Of a stretch of DNA of 64,000 nt, positions 7,672-16,936 are shown one piece after another. The translations under genes and the position numbers were made by a program. The stretch is taken from positions 53,436 to 117,435 of the forward strand of contig NZ_JADOTV010000014.1 of assembly GCF_015767245.1 (NCBI RefSeq), written 5' to 3'. Source of the stretch: Aureivirga sp. CE67 (GTDB lineage Bacteria; Bacteroidota; Bacteroidia; Flavobacteriales; Flavobacteriaceae). Within the stretch, counting starts at the first letter, position 1, and every line of letters starts with the position of its first letter. The notes under the pieces were generated by a model. The model was given only the letters and a program-made list of their open reading frames with translations, searched no databases and was not told the DNA's origin.

Positions 7672-8925
7672 TTATATTATATGCTCATGATGAATCTTAA
7701 AATTATATTGTTTATTTTCAACTGAATCATCTATTGGATTTCCGCCTAAATAAAGATGTTCTAGATACTCTAGATGTTCTAAATTCCCCATTTTTGAAAT
7801 ATTATTATTCTCAAGATTTAAAGAAAATAAATTTGAAACAAATTCTAAATTTTCAATATTCGTTATTTTATTACTTTCTAATTCAATATATTGTAAACTT
7901 TCCAAACTTTCTAAATTCTCTATTTTAGAAATTTTATTCTGATTTAGAATTAACCAAAGTAAATTTATATTCTTTAAAGGAGCTATTTCTTGAATTTCAT
8001 TTTTGGATAAATCTAATTCTTCTAATTGAAATAGTTTTTCAATATTTTTAATTTCTTGAATTCGATTACCAGAAAGTCGCAACCATTTCAATTTTTCTAA
8101 AGTATTTAAATTATCCAACTTAGAAATTTTATTATCCCCTAAACATAAGTATTTTAGATTTCCCAAAGAATCTAATCCTTCTATTTTAGTTATTTCATTT
8201 CTTGATAAATCCAATAGTTGAAGATTTACAAGATGTTCTAAATTTTCAATTTTAGTTATCCAATTTGCAGAACATTTTAAATATTTTAAAGAAATCAAAT
8301 TCTCTAAAAAATCTAGCTTTTGAATATTACAAGCTCCAATATTCAATTCTTCTAACATTGTTAAATTCTTGATTCCTTCAAAAGAACTAATATTCCTATT
8401 ATCAGAAATTGTAAACGTTTCAAGATATTTCATCTTACATAATCCTGAAATTTTTGAAATATTATTTTTTTCTAAATTCAAATATTTTAAATGAATTTGA
8501 CACTCAAGATTCTCAATATTCACAATAAAATTAAATCCTAAATTTAAATTCTTTAATTGCTGTAACCTTTCAAGATTTTCAATTTTTGAAATTTTATTCC
8601 TTCCAAGATCTAATTTTTCTAGATAAACCAACGAATCTAAATTCTCTATTTTTTCAATTTTATTAGATGATAAATCTAGTTTTTGAAGATTTGTTACACC
8701 TTGATACCCTCCAATCTCTTCAATATTATTATTTTCTAATTCTAATTCTTCAAGATTATTTAAATTCTCAAGTCCAGATATTTTTTTAATATTATTTCCT
8801 CTTAAATATAAAATTTCTAATTTTTCAAATTTCTCAATCCCATCCATCAAATCAATCTCTTGATAAGACAAATCTAATTCTGTTACAGAATAATCTGAAA
8901 GATTTAAATCATTTATTGTTTTCAT
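7672..8925 (-). CDS. Cytosolic leucine-rich repeat protein, 417 residues
   Basis: The cap MKTINDLNLSDYSVTELDL with SYQEIDLMDGIEKFEKLEIL is nearly the same as in the genes at 8933 and 10432. About seventeen repeats follow. The tail (HLYLGGNPIDDSVENKQYNF) matches that of the gene at 8933, and an irregular repeat in the middle (ISDNRNISSFEGIKNL, then IGACNIQKLDFLENL) is also shared. The two are therefore direct duplicates, the neighbour being shorter by about seven repeats. Its stop directly abuts the start of the gene at 6391. Confidence 0.88.
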   Translation of the reverse strand: MKTINDLNLSDYSVTELDLSYQEIDLMDGIEKFEKLEILYLRGNNIKKISGLENLNNLEELELENNNIEEIGGYQGVTNLQKLDLSSNKIEKIENLDSLVYLEKLDLGRNKISKIENLERLQQLKNLNLGFNFIVNIENLECQIHLKYLNLEKNNISKISGLCKMKYLETFTISDNRNISSFEGIKNLTMLEELNIGACNIQKLDFLENLISLKYLKCSANWITKIENLEHLVNLQLLDLSRNEITKIEGLDSLGNLKYLCLGDNKISKLDNLNTLEKLKWLRLSGNRIQEIKNIEKLFQLEELDLSKNEIQEIAPLKNINLLWLILNQNKISKIENLESLESLQYIELESNKITNIENLEFVSNLFSLNLENNNISKMGNLEHLEYLEHLYLGGNPIDDSVENKQYNFKIHHEHII

Positions 8926-8932
8926 TTATTTT

Positions 8933-9715
8933 TTAGTAATGTATATTAAAATCATATTTTTTATTTTCTTCTGAATTATCTATAGGATTTCCTTCCAAAT
9001 AAAGATATTCTAGATTTACAAGATGCTCTAAATTTCCAACTTTTGAAATATTATTATTTTTAAGATTCATAGAGTATAAATTAGAAACAGATTCTAAATT
9101 TTCAATTTTATTTATACAATTTTTAAAACAACTTAAAAATTCTATAGAAGTCAAATTCACTAAAAAATCTAGGTTTTGAATATTACAAGAATTAATATGT
9201 AATATTTCTAAGTCAATATTGTCTTTTAAATTTTCAAGAGAATCAATATTCCTATTTCCTGAAATATCAAGAGATTGAAGGTTTTTCATTTTTTCTAAAC
9301 CTTTGATTTTAGAAATTTTATTTTTTCCTATATTCAAATGATTTAAATAAATTTGATTCTCCAAATTTTCTAGATTCTCAATATTATTATATTCAAAGAA
9401 CAAATTTTTTAACTTCTTTAAATTATCAAGATTCTCAATTTTAGAAATTCTATTATGTCTAAGATCTAATTTTTCCAAATGAATCAGCGAATCCAAGTTT
9501 TCATTTTTTGTAATTTGATTAGATGATAGATTTAAAATTCTAAGTTTCGTTAAATTCTCAAGACCAGTTATTTTCTTTATTCCATTCTCCTCTAAACATA
9601 AAATTTCTAATTGTTCAAACTTTTCAATTCCATCCATTAATTCAATTCCTTGAAATGCCAAATCCAATTCCCTTACAGAATAATCTGTAAGGTTTAAATC
9701 ATTAATTGTTTTCAT
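8933..9715 (-). CDS. Cytosolic leucine-rich repeat protein, 260 residues
   Basis: It has the same cap family and C-terminus as the 417-residue gene (YLYLEGNPIDNSEENKKYDF). Alignment by eye shows that the repeats after CINKIENLESVSNLYSMNLK join directly to the last repeats of the longer copy. About seven repeats (157 residues, close to 7 x 22) present in the copy at 7672 are missing here, with the reading frame kept. This points to unequal recombination between repeats. About ten repeats remain. No signal peptide is visible. It is one base from the stop of the next gene and seven from the start of the previous. Confidence 0.86.
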   Translation of the reverse strand: MKTINDLNLTDYSVRELDLAFQGIELMDGIEKFEQLEILCLEENGIKKITGLENLTKLRILNLSSNQITKNENLDSLIHLEKLDLRHNRISKIENLDNLKKLKNLFFEYNNIENLENLENQIYLNHLNIGKNKISKIKGLEKMKNLQSLDISGNRNIDSLENLKDNIDLEILHINSCNIQNLDFLVNLTSIEFLSCFKNCINKIENLESVSNLYSMNLKNNNISKVGNLEHLVNLEYLYLEGNPIDNSEENKKYDFNIHY

Positions 9716-9716
9716 T

Positions 9717-10445
9717 TTAAAAGAAAAAATTATAATGTATTTTTAAAAATTTATTTCCCTTATACTTATTAACAACAGGATTATATGCGATATAGATATT
9801 CGTTAATTCTCCTTTTTCAAATTCACTTATATTTTCAATTTTTGTAATTTGATTGATTTCTAAATTAAGCGTTATTAACTGCTCATTTTTATTCAAATTT
9901 TCAATTTTTGAAATAGAATTATTTCCTAAATCTAATTCTTCTAATTGTTCATTTTTCTCTAGATTTTGAATTTTTAAAATAGAATTCCCTCTTAAATGTA
10001 AAGACTCTAATGCTAGCAAAGTATCTAAATTTTCTATTTTCTTAATTTTATTATATTCTAAATAAAGAAGAAGTAAATTAGTAATATTTTCTAATCCAGA
10101 TATTTTAGTTATTTCATTTTCATTCAAGTTTAAATAAACTAGTTCTTTCAATGAGTTTAAACAATCTATCCTCTTGATTTGATTATTATCTAACCATAAC
10201 CAAGCTAAACTTTTCAAATTATCCAAATTCTTTATTTCTTTGATTTTATTATTAGATAAATTCAAATAATATAAATCCTTTAGCTCATCTAAAAATTCTA
10301 TTTCTTGAATTTGATTATTTGAAACATTTAGATCTATTAAATCTTTAAACTTTTCGATACCTTTTAACGAGTTTAGCTGTTTTCCTGATATATCTAATAT
10401 TGTTACAGAATAATCCGTAAGATTTAAATCATTAACTGTTTTCAT
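9717..10445 (-). CDS. Cytosolic leucine-rich repeat protein, 242 residues
   Basis: Cap MKTVNDLNLTDYSVTILDI with SGKQLNSLKGIEKFKDL, about nine repeats, then a C-terminal cap with YIAYNPVVNKYKGNKFLKI. Subgroup with the gene at 4912 by the SGKQL cap. The start overlaps the end of the gene at 10432 by 14 bases, and its last bases are one base from the start at 9715, so translation is probably coupled along the array. Several repeats contain the charged concave residues typical of the family (for example WLWLDNNQIKRIDCL). Confidence 0.86.
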   Translation of the reverse strand: MKTVNDLNLTDYSVTILDISGKQLNSLKGIEKFKDLIDLNVSNNQIQEIEFLDELKDLYYLNLSNNKIKEIKNLDNLKSLAWLWLDNNQIKRIDCLNSLKELVYLNLNENEITKISGLENITNLLLLYLEYNKIKKIENLDTLLALESLHLRGNSILKIQNLEKNEQLEELDLGNNSISKIENLNKNEQLITLNLEINQITKIENISEFEKGELTNIYIAYNPVVNKYKGNKFLKIHYNFFF

Positions 10446-11163
10446 TATTATTTTTGATTTTCAACTGAAATATTTCATCGTGTTTTGAAGCAAAATTCTT
10501 ATCTCTAAACATTTCATCTGAATATCTATCATAGAAAATTGTGTAATCAAAAAAAGATAAGTTTCTTAATTCCATTTCAGCAAATTGACTTATGTTCAAT
10601 TCTTTTATTTCATAATCTAAAAACAAATGAAGTCTTTCGAAATTTTTTAATTCTGACAACTTTTTAATTCCTTCTAAATTGTATTCATTTAGTTCAATTT
10701 CATTTTTACTTAAATCCAATATCTTCAATTCTGGAAGACATATTTTTTCAATTTCTGAAATTTTATTATTCTGTAAATTAAATATTTCAATAGGCAAATA
10801 ATCCAAATCAAGATTTAGAGCTTCATCAATTTCATTAAAAGATAAATCTAAATTTCGCAAACAATAAAGCTCTTCTAATCCTTCTATTTTTTGAATTTTA
10901 TTATAAGACAAAACCAAAACATTCAAATTATTTAAAGAGCTTAAACTTGAAATTTCGCTAATCTCATTATGAATTAAATTCAATTCTTGAAGATCTACTA
11001 AAGATTCTAATCCTTGTATTCTATTGATTTTATTCCCTTCTAACTTTAAGCTTATTAATTTTTCAAACTTTTCAATACCATCCATTAAATCAATCTCTTG
11101 ATAAGATAAATCCAATTCTGTAACAGAATAATCTGTAAGATTCAAATCATTAATTGTTTTCAT
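10432..11163 (-). CDS. Cytosolic leucine-rich repeat protein, about 243 residues
   Basis: An ATG two codons upstream (11169) exists, but the family cap MKTINDLNLTDYSVTELDL begins at 11163 and is preferred. About six regular repeats are followed by a degenerating region (LNEYNLEGIKKLSELKNFER) and a C-terminal part without repeats (FFDYTIFYDRYSDEMFRD, then HDEIFQLKIKNNNENS). The cap is nearly identical to that of the gene at 7672. Both ends overlap their neighbours (14 bases at the stop and 4 at the start). Confidence 0.84.
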   Translation of the reverse strand: MKTINDLNLTDYSVTELDLSYQEIDLMDGIEKFEKLISLKLEGNKINRIQGLESLVDLQELNLIHNEISEISSLSSLNNLNVLVLSYNKIQKIEGLEELYCLRNLDLSFNEIDEALNLDLDYLPIEIFNLQNNKISEIEKICLPELKILDLSKNEIELNEYNLEGIKKLSELKNFERLHLFLDYEIKELNISQFAEMELRNLSFFDYTIFYDRYSDEMFRDKNFASKHDEIFQLKIKNNNENS

Positions 11164-11840
11164 CTCCATTCATCTTTAAATCTATTTAATATTACCACAC
11201 TATACTTTACTTTAGAATAATCAATTTCTACAGTTCCAGGATTCTCCCAAATATCAATTCTTCTAAATCCTTTCTTTATTTTCAAAGAAGAAAAATCTTG
11301 AATTTTATTATTAGATATGTCTATATGTATAATATTTTTAAAAGTTAAAAAATCATCGAAATCAAATTCTTGAATATTATTATACGCTAAAGATAAATCC
11401 CGAATTTGTTTTAAATTATTGATATTTTCAATTACAGAAATCGAATTACCAGAAAGATTCAAATAACTAATTTTGTTCTTAAAATCTAAATTTTCAATTA
11501 TTATTATTTGATTGGATTTTAAGATCAAAGACTCTAATTTTTTTAGATTTTGAAGGTTTTCAATTTTTTGAATTTTATTTTTAGTTAAATCCAAATACTT
11601 TAATCTTCGTAGATCACATAAATTTTCAATTTTTTCAATTTCATTATTTCTCAAATCCAATTTTTCAAGTTTAGAAAGTTGCTCTAAACCTTCTATTCTT
11701 TTGATTTTATTATCAAATAAATACAAGCTTCTTAAGCTTCTAAACTTTTCAATTCCCTTCATAGAGTCTAATTCTTGAGAAGATAAATAAAGTGTTTTGA
11801 CTGAAAAATCTGTTAGATTTAAATCATCAATTGTTTTCAT
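11160..11840 (-). CDS. Cytosolic leucine-rich repeat protein, 226 residues
   Basis: First gene of the run of six adjacent LRR genes from 11840 down to 6391. Cap MKTIDDLNLTDFSVKTLYL with SSQELDSMKGIEKFRSL, about seven repeats, then an irregular tail (FRRIDIWENPGTVEIDYSK). A palindromic operator copy lies directly upstream (11874-11890), so transcription of the run may begin here. The stop overlaps the next start by four bases. No export signal. Confidence 0.85.
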   Translation of the reverse strand: MKTIDDLNLTDFSVKTLYLSSQELDSMKGIEKFRSLRSLYLFDNKIKRIEGLEQLSKLEKLDLRNNEIEKIENLCDLRRLKYLDLTKNKIQKIENLQNLKKLESLILKSNQIIIIENLDFKNKISYLNLSGNSISVIENINNLKQIRDLSLAYNNIQEFDFDDFLTFKNIIHIDISNNKIQDFSSLKIKKGFRRIDIWENPGTVEIDYSKVKYSVVILNRFKDEWR

Positions 11841-11844
11841 TTTT

Positions 11845-11890
11845 AAAAATGAAGAAAAAAAATAAAACTAATTTCATCCAAAAAAGGTGA
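11845..11890 (-). promoter_or_regulatory. Palindromic operator, copy 3
   Basis: TCATCC-AAAAAA-GGTGA occupies 11874-11890 with the same six-base spacer as the other copies. The -7 element expected about 21 bases away is weak here (TCATTTTT on the minus strand near 11846-11853), and a transcript from it would start almost at the ATG (11840). Promoter function is therefore less certain than for the other copies. Confidence 0.4.
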
Positions 11891-11898
11891 TTTTAAAC

Positions 11899-12555
11899 TT
11901 ACAACCATAATTCCATTTCCCATTGTTTAAATCTTGGTGTAACTTTATATAATTCAGATTCATCATAAATCATTCTAATGTATTGACTTGTTCTAAATCT
12001 TACCCAATCTTCATTTATAACATTAAAATCTTTATCCATTCGAAGAACATTGCAAAAAACAGCAACAGTTCTTTCTAAATAATTTCCTTCTGTTAAAATA
12101 AAATATGCACAATCTTTTTTTTCATTTTCATTGTAATGAAGTAGGGGAGTTGTATTTAATTTAGCATTTTCAAAATCTCTAAAAAAACGTATAATTACAT
12201 CTCTCCAATTTTTTTTATTCTTTGAAGAAAGTTTTTTTGGTGTAAAACTAAATTCCTTCTGTTCTTTTAAAGACTCAATATATTCGCCAATTAATGTAGA
12301 AGATGATAAATTTGAATTCAATTCATTTGTTTCAGGAAAACATATTATTTGATTATTATATTCTCTGAATAATTTCAAAGCAAAAATATTAGCAATTGCA
12401 TCTGGAGTTTCAAAAATAATTTCAATATCATAATTCACACCCCATTTTGTACCTGAAAGAATGGTTTCATTTCCAATATAATATCCAAAAAGTCTTAAAT
12501 CTCCAACAACAGAATAAGGAAGTCTTTTTCCTTTTCTTCCATCAAATTTCTTCAT
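11899..12555 (-). CDS. Hypothetical 218-residue protein
   Basis: I do not recognise this soluble protein. It has an N-terminal basic stretch (MKKFDGRKGKRLPYSV), a segment WRDVIIRFFRDFENAKL near the middle, and an aromatic C-terminus (FKQWEMELWL). It lies 15 bases downstream of the LRR gene at 12571 and is the last gene before the palindromic operator of the next LRR run, so it closes the transcription unit that includes the 436-residue LRR protein. A role as partner of that LRR protein is possible, without direct evidence. Confidence 0.6.
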   Translation of the reverse strand: MKKFDGRKGKRLPYSVVGDLRLFGYYIGNETILSGTKWGVNYDIEIIFETPDAIANIFALKLFREYNNQIICFPETNELNSNLSSSTLIGEYIESLKEQKEFSFTPKKLSSKNKKNWRDVIIRFFRDFENAKLNTTPLLHYNENEKKDCAYFILTEGNYLERTVAVFCNVLRMDKDFNVINEDWVRFRTSQYIRMIYDESELYKVTPRFKQWEMELWL

Positions 12556-12570
12556 AGCTATTTTTTATTA

Positions 12571-13881
12571 TTAAAGAAAAATATCAAAATTAAAAGAAAA
12601 TTCTTTTTTCTTATCTTTTTCTATAATTGGATTTTGCTCCAATTCTAATATTTCAAGATTTTTACAACAATCTAAATTTTCAATTCTAGAAATAGAATTA
12701 TTATTTAAACTTAGAACAACTAGATTTGTTAGCTTTTCTAAATTCTCTATTTTGTTTATGGAATTCCAGAATAATTTTAATTCTTCAAGCGCAACTAAAT
12801 TTTCAAGATTTTCTATTTTTTTAATATTATTAAAAGCCAAGTATAACGTTTTTAAAGATTTTAATTTTTCTAAACCTTCAATATATCTAAGTTTATTTTG
12901 ATCAATATCTAAAAATTCAAGATTTACGAGCTCATTCAAATTTTCTATATAAGAAATATTATTATTCGATAAATCTAAATATTTCAATTGTTTATTTTCA
13001 CTCAAACCCTCAATTTTCAAAATTTTATTAGCTGAAAGATTTAATTTTTCAAGTTTAGACAAACAATCTAATCCTTCCATAAATTCAAATTGATTATGTG
13101 ATAAATTCAATTCTTTTAATAGAATTAAATGATTTAACGATTCAATATCTTCAATTTTATTATCACTTAAATCAAGAATTTCCAAGTTTTGTAGATTTTC
13201 TAATCCTTTAATTTCTTTTATAGAGTTTTCCGAGATATTTAATTCTTTTAGTTGTACTAAATTCTCTAATCCCTTGATTTCTTCAAAGCAATTTCCCTCA
13301 ATAGATAAGAACTCTAGATTCTTTAAATTTTCTAAACTTTTTAAATCATTTAAAATATTATCACTTAAATCTAATCGAATTAAATTTTCTATTTTTTCTA
13401 ATCCATCTAAAGAATTTAAATTCATACCTTTTAACTCTAAAAATGTCAATTTCTCTAAAAATTTCAAACTTGAAAGATTCTCAATCTTATTGTAAGATAA
13501 AAATAAATTATTCAGATTCAGTTCTTCTAAATTTTCAATTTCTTCAATCTGATTTTCTTCCAGTTCTAAAACACTCAACTCTTGCAAAGATTCTAAATTC
13601 TCAATTTTAGAAATCTGATTTTTTGACAAATCTAAATGTATTAGTTTAGTAAGTTTTTCAAGATTTTCAATCTTAGTAATTTTATTTCCTCTTAACCCTA
13701 ATGAAGTTAGTTTTGATAGAGTTTCTAGATGATCAATTTTAGTGATATTATTATCTTCAATTACTAAAACTTTTAAATTTTGAAATTTTTCAATTCCTTC
13801 TAAAGAATCAATTTCCATAGAAGATAAATCTACAATCTCTTCAGAATAATCTAAATTTGGTATATCATTTATTGTTTTCAT
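12571..13881 (-). CDS. Cytosolic leucine-rich repeat protein, 436 residues (longest)
   Basis: The cap is a variant (MKTINDIPNLDYSEEIVDL, then SSMEIDSLEGIEKFQNLKVL) shared almost word for word with the LRR gene at 15302. About eighteen repeats follow without interruption, ending in LELEQNPIIEKDKKKEFSF. The only gene between the two related copies is the YbdG-like channel, so they look like the ends of a duplication that now brackets it. No signal peptide or anchor is seen. Confidence 0.88.
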   Translation of the reverse strand: MKTINDIPNLDYSEEIVDLSSMEIDSLEGIEKFQNLKVLVIEDNNITKIDHLETLSKLTSLGLRGNKITKIENLEKLTKLIHLDLSKNQISKIENLESLQELSVLELEENQIEEIENLEELNLNNLFLSYNKIENLSSLKFLEKLTFLELKGMNLNSLDGLEKIENLIRLDLSDNILNDLKSLENLKNLEFLSIEGNCFEEIKGLENLVQLKELNISENSIKEIKGLENLQNLEILDLSDNKIEDIESLNHLILLKELNLSHNQFEFMEGLDCLSKLEKLNLSANKILKIEGLSENKQLKYLDLSNNNISYIENLNELVNLEFLDIDQNKLRYIEGLEKLKSLKTLYLAFNNIKKIENLENLVALEELKLFWNSINKIENLEKLTNLVVLSLNNNSISRIENLDCCKNLEILELEQNPIIEKDKKKEFSFNFDIFL

Positions 13882-13904
13882 ATCTTTTTAATTTAATCAA
13901 AATT

Positions 13905-15170
13905 TTATTTTTTTAGAGATTGAAAATCGTTTCCTGAAGGTGCAGAAAATATCTCCAAATCAAATTCTGGAACAACAGCAAAAATATGATCAAATACATC
14001 AGCGATTATTCCTTCATAGTTTACCCAATTTTTATCTTTAGAAAAAGCATAAACTTCAATAGGAATTCCTTTTTCTGTTGGTGGTAATTGTCGAACCATA
14101 CAAGTCATTCCTTTTTGAATATTTGGATTTCTGTTTAAATAAGCTTCCAAATAAGCTCTAAAAACTCCAATATTAGTCATTTGTCTACCATTAATAGAAC
14201 TTGTCTTTTTATCGACTTGATTTTCTTGATTAAACAACTTTATTTCTGTTTCTTTTTGAGCTATAAATTCAGAAATAAGTTCTATTTTTTTGAATCGCTC
14301 AATCATTGTATCTGTACAAAAAACAATGGAATTTATTTTTATTGAAACTGCTCTTTTAATTCGTCTTCCTTTGGATTCTTCCATTCCTCTCCAGTTGGTA
14401 AATGAATCTGAAATAAATGCATATGTTGGTATTGTTGTTATTGTTTTATCAAAATTCTGAACTTTTATTGTCGTTAAATTAATTTCCAATACATCTCCAT
14501 CTGCACCATATTTTGGAACAGTTACCCAATCTCCTACACGAACCATATCATTTAGAGATAATTGAATACTTCCAACAAATCCAAGAATACTATCTTTAAA
14601 AGCTAACATAATCACTGCTGCAGCAGCACCTAAACCACTTAATAAAATCAGTGGACTTTCATTAATAGCAATCGAAATAGATAAAATCGCTGCAATGATA
14701 AATGATATAATTTTTAGTAATTGAGCAATACTCGCAATAGGTTTATCTTTAAATTTTTCATTGTCTTCAAAAATTTCCTTTACAGCACTGATAAAATTCA
14801 TAAGAATTTCAGTAATCACAATAACTATAAAAATATCTGTGATCCCCTTTACAATTGGAACAGCAGAAGGAATTTTACTAAAAAATACTGGTGCATAAAT
14901 ATCAACTAAAATCGCTGGAAATAAATGAGCAATAGAATTAATTACATGTTTACTCAAAAAAATATCATCCAAAAGTGTTTTCGTTTTTTGAGCTGCTTTA
15001 GGTAATACATTATGTAAAATCTTTTTTGCAATTCGCCAAACTAATATGCACATAAAGATGAAAAGTAACAATTCAAATACATCACGAATAATGATTGAAG
15101 TTGTTTTTTCTATTCCAAATTTGATGTGTAATAATTCATCCAACCAATGATCCCATATTTGTTTCTCCAT
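13905..15170 (-). CDS. MscS-family mechanosensitive channel, YbdG-like
   Basis: The 421-residue membrane protein has an N-terminal amphipathic part, about four to five membrane segments (residues about 25-50, 75-100, 105-130, 150-190), and an MscS pore-lining helix with the small-residue run LLSGLGAAAAVIMLAFKD. The soluble beta domain follows (DMVRVGDWVTVPKYGADGDV). Length and C-terminal part (GMTCMVRQLPPTEKGIPIEVY, LEIFSAPSGND) match E. coli YbdG, a miniconductance channel that helps survival of mild hypo-osmotic shock. It is an ordinary gene lodged between two closely related LRR genes, with 131 bases of untranslated sequence upstream. Confidence 0.9.
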   Translation of the reverse strand: MEKQIWDHWLDELLHIKFGIEKTTSIIIRDVFELLLFIFMCILVWRIAKKILHNVLPKAAQKTKTLLDDIFLSKHVINSIAHLFPAILVDIYAPVFFSKIPSAVPIVKGITDIFIVIVITEILMNFISAVKEIFEDNEKFKDKPIASIAQLLKIISFIIAAILSISIAINESPLILLSGLGAAAAVIMLAFKDSILGFVGSIQLSLNDMVRVGDWVTVPKYGADGDVLEINLTTIKVQNFDKTITTIPTYAFISDSFTNWRGMEESKGRRIKRAVSIKINSIVFCTDTMIERFKKIELISEFIAQKETEIKLFNQENQVDKKTSSINGRQMTNIGVFRAYLEAYLNRNPNIQKGMTCMVRQLPPTEKGIPIEVYAFSKDKNWVNYEGIIADVFDHIFAVVPEFDLEIFSAPSGNDFQSLKK

Positions 15171-15301
15171 AATAAATTATGAGTTTGTTTATCTAAAAAA
15201 ATTAGTAATTATTGAATTTTTCGATGTTGATTAAATCTAAATTTGATAGAGTAGAGGAGATAAGAAATCCTTATTTTTTTTTTAAAATTCAAAAGAATAA
15301 A

Positions 15302-16090
15302 TTAAATACGAAAATCATAAGTATATCTATTTATTAGTTCCTCTTTATCTTTTATTTTAAAAGGATTTTTTTCTAAACTTAAAATTTCAAGATTTGTAAA
15401 ATGCTCAATATTTTCGATTTCTGTAATCTCATTAGCCTTTAAATGTAATCTCTGTAATTGTATTAGATTACTAAGGTTTTGTATCTTTTTAATTGTATTT
15501 CCAGATAAACTTAATTCTTCTAATTGAATCAGTTTATCTAAATTCTCTAGTTTAGAAATTGAATTGTGATCTAAATCCAATTCTTTAAGTTGTCCTAAAT
15601 TATCTAAACCTTCAATTTTCTCAATGGAATTAGTGTATAAATAAAGTTTCTCTAGACTTTTAAGGTTATCTAAATTTTCTAATCTAGAAATATTATTATT
15701 CGATAGGTTTAAATATTTTAATGAAATCAAACATTCTAAATTTCTAATACTATCTAATTTATTATAAGTGAGATCTAAAAATTCTAGTTTATTTTGATAT
15801 TCCAAATTTTCAATATTTGAGATATTATTTTCAGATAAATCTAAATATTGTAATGAAACTAACTTTTCTAGGTTTTCTATTTTTAAAATATGATTTCCAC
15901 TTAAAATCAAAGTTTTTAGCTCTGATAAATTATTAAGAAATTCTATTTCACTAATATTATTATTTTGAGCAACCAAAACTTTTAAATTTTGAAATTTTTC
16001 AATTCCTTCCAAAGAATCAATTTCCATAGAAGATAAATCTAAAATTTCTTGAGTATAATCTAAATTTGGAATATCATTAATCGTTTTCAT
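15302..16090 (-). CDS. Cytosolic leucine-rich repeat protein, 262 residues
   Basis: Cap MKTINDIPNLDYTQEILDL with SSMEIDSLEGIEKFQNLKVL, the same variant as in the gene at 12571, then about ten repeats and the tail ILSLEKNPFKIKDKEEL. It begins eight bases after the stop of the lipoprotein gene upstream and so is probably cotranscribed from the operator at 16901-16917. Compared with the 436-residue relative, about eight repeats are absent. Confidence 0.87.
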   Translation of the reverse strand: MKTINDIPNLDYTQEILDLSSMEIDSLEGIEKFQNLKVLVAQNNNISEIEFLNNLSELKTLILSGNHILKIENLEKLVSLQYLDLSENNISNIENLEYQNKLEFLDLTYNKLDSIRNLECLISLKYLNLSNNNISRLENLDNLKSLEKLYLYTNSIEKIEGLDNLGQLKELDLDHNSISKLENLDKLIQLEELSLSGNTIKKIQNLSNLIQLQRLHLKANEITEIENIEHFTNLEILSLEKNPFKIKDKEELINRYTYDFRI

Positions 16091-16098
16091 AAAATTCT

Positions 16099-16767
16099 CT
16101 ATTCAAAAGACTGAACAATTGGGGAAATACATCCCTTTGATTCAAAATCTTTGAAACCTTTAATTTCTGTATCATCTCTTGCAATCATAACCAATAAAAC
16201 TCCTTTATTATCCAAAGAAGTTGTCGCTTTCATTACAATTTGAAGTAAATATTTTCCTTTAAAACCGCTATAATCTTCCTTTGATTTTAAAAATGCAGTT
16301 GCGATAAAATGATCAGATTCTAAAAAAGTTCCATTAGCCATTTCAACATCAACTATTTCTATGTGTCCTGGAACTCTGAATTGATTAATTAAAGATGTCA
16401 ATAAAGATTCATTAGTGATTCCTAAGAAATTTTTATTTCTTGATTTTTTCCCTGAAACTTCCGAAACACCATGATATTTTCCAACAGATAATGATTCAGT
16501 TAGAATTGAATCTTTATCATATTTAAAAAAACCGACATAATTTGGTGATCGATAATTTTCTTGAGTTTCAATTTCCAAATCTGATGGATATTTTAAGGAA
16601 AATGTTTGCGCTGGTAAATTATATTTCAAACAATATGCTTCATCAATACTAAAATCTTTCAATGTTCCACATTCATCATTATAAACTATCTTACTCTTAC
16701 ACGAAAATAAAAGTCCAATGAAACTTAATCCTAATACTATTTTTTTAATGTTTTTTATAAAAATCAT
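16099..16767 (-). CDS. Lipoprotein of unknown function
   Basis: The 222-residue product has a lipoprotein signal (KIVLGLSFIGLLFSC, lipobox LFSC, Cys at about residue 23), so it should be anchored to a membrane facing the periplasm or surface. The mature part begins KSKIVYNDECGTL and is not recognised. It contains SVGKYHGVSEVSGKK and VDVEMANGTFLESDHF. It heads the transcript that continues into the LRR gene at 15302, behind a palindromic operator and a leader of roughly 100 bases. The pairing of an exported lipoprotein with a cytosolic LRR is noteworthy. Confidence 0.75.
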   Translation of the reverse strand: MIFIKNIKKIVLGLSFIGLLFSCKSKIVYNDECGTLKDFSIDEAYCLKYNLPAQTFSLKYPSDLEIETQENYRSPNYVGFFKYDKDSILTESLSVGKYHGVSEVSGKKSRNKNFLGITNESLLTSLINQFRVPGHIEIVDVEMANGTFLESDHFIATAFLKSKEDYSGFKGKYLLQIVMKATTSLDNKGVLLVMIARDDTEIKGFKDFESKGCISPIVQSFE

Positions 16768-16870
16768 CTTATTAATTTATTCATCAATTTAAATAATCCG
16801 TCTATTTTTTTAAACATAACGGTTAAACATATAACTAATCAATTTCACATTTGATTAGTTAATAATTGAG

Positions 16871-16917
16871 CAAATCTCTTAAAAAGAAAATAATTATTTT
16901 TCACACAAAACAGGTGA
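16871..16917 (-). promoter_or_regulatory. Palindromic operator plus -7 core, copy 4
   Basis: TCACAC-AAAACA-GGTGA at 16901-16917. On the minus strand GAGATTTG at 16871-16878 keeps the TTTG core of the -7 box, with a gap of 22 bases. It faces the lipoprotein gene starting at 16767. Confidence 0.5.
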
Positions 16918-16936
16918 TTTTTTTAGCTTCAAAATT

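Noticed and set aside
13274..13495. Plus-strand open frame opposite the 436-residue LRR gene, and similar frames at 7734, 18969, 19299 and 20303
   Set aside because: They are mirror frames of LRR codons (Phe/Ser/Lys-rich), have no ribosome-binding context and no independent family match.
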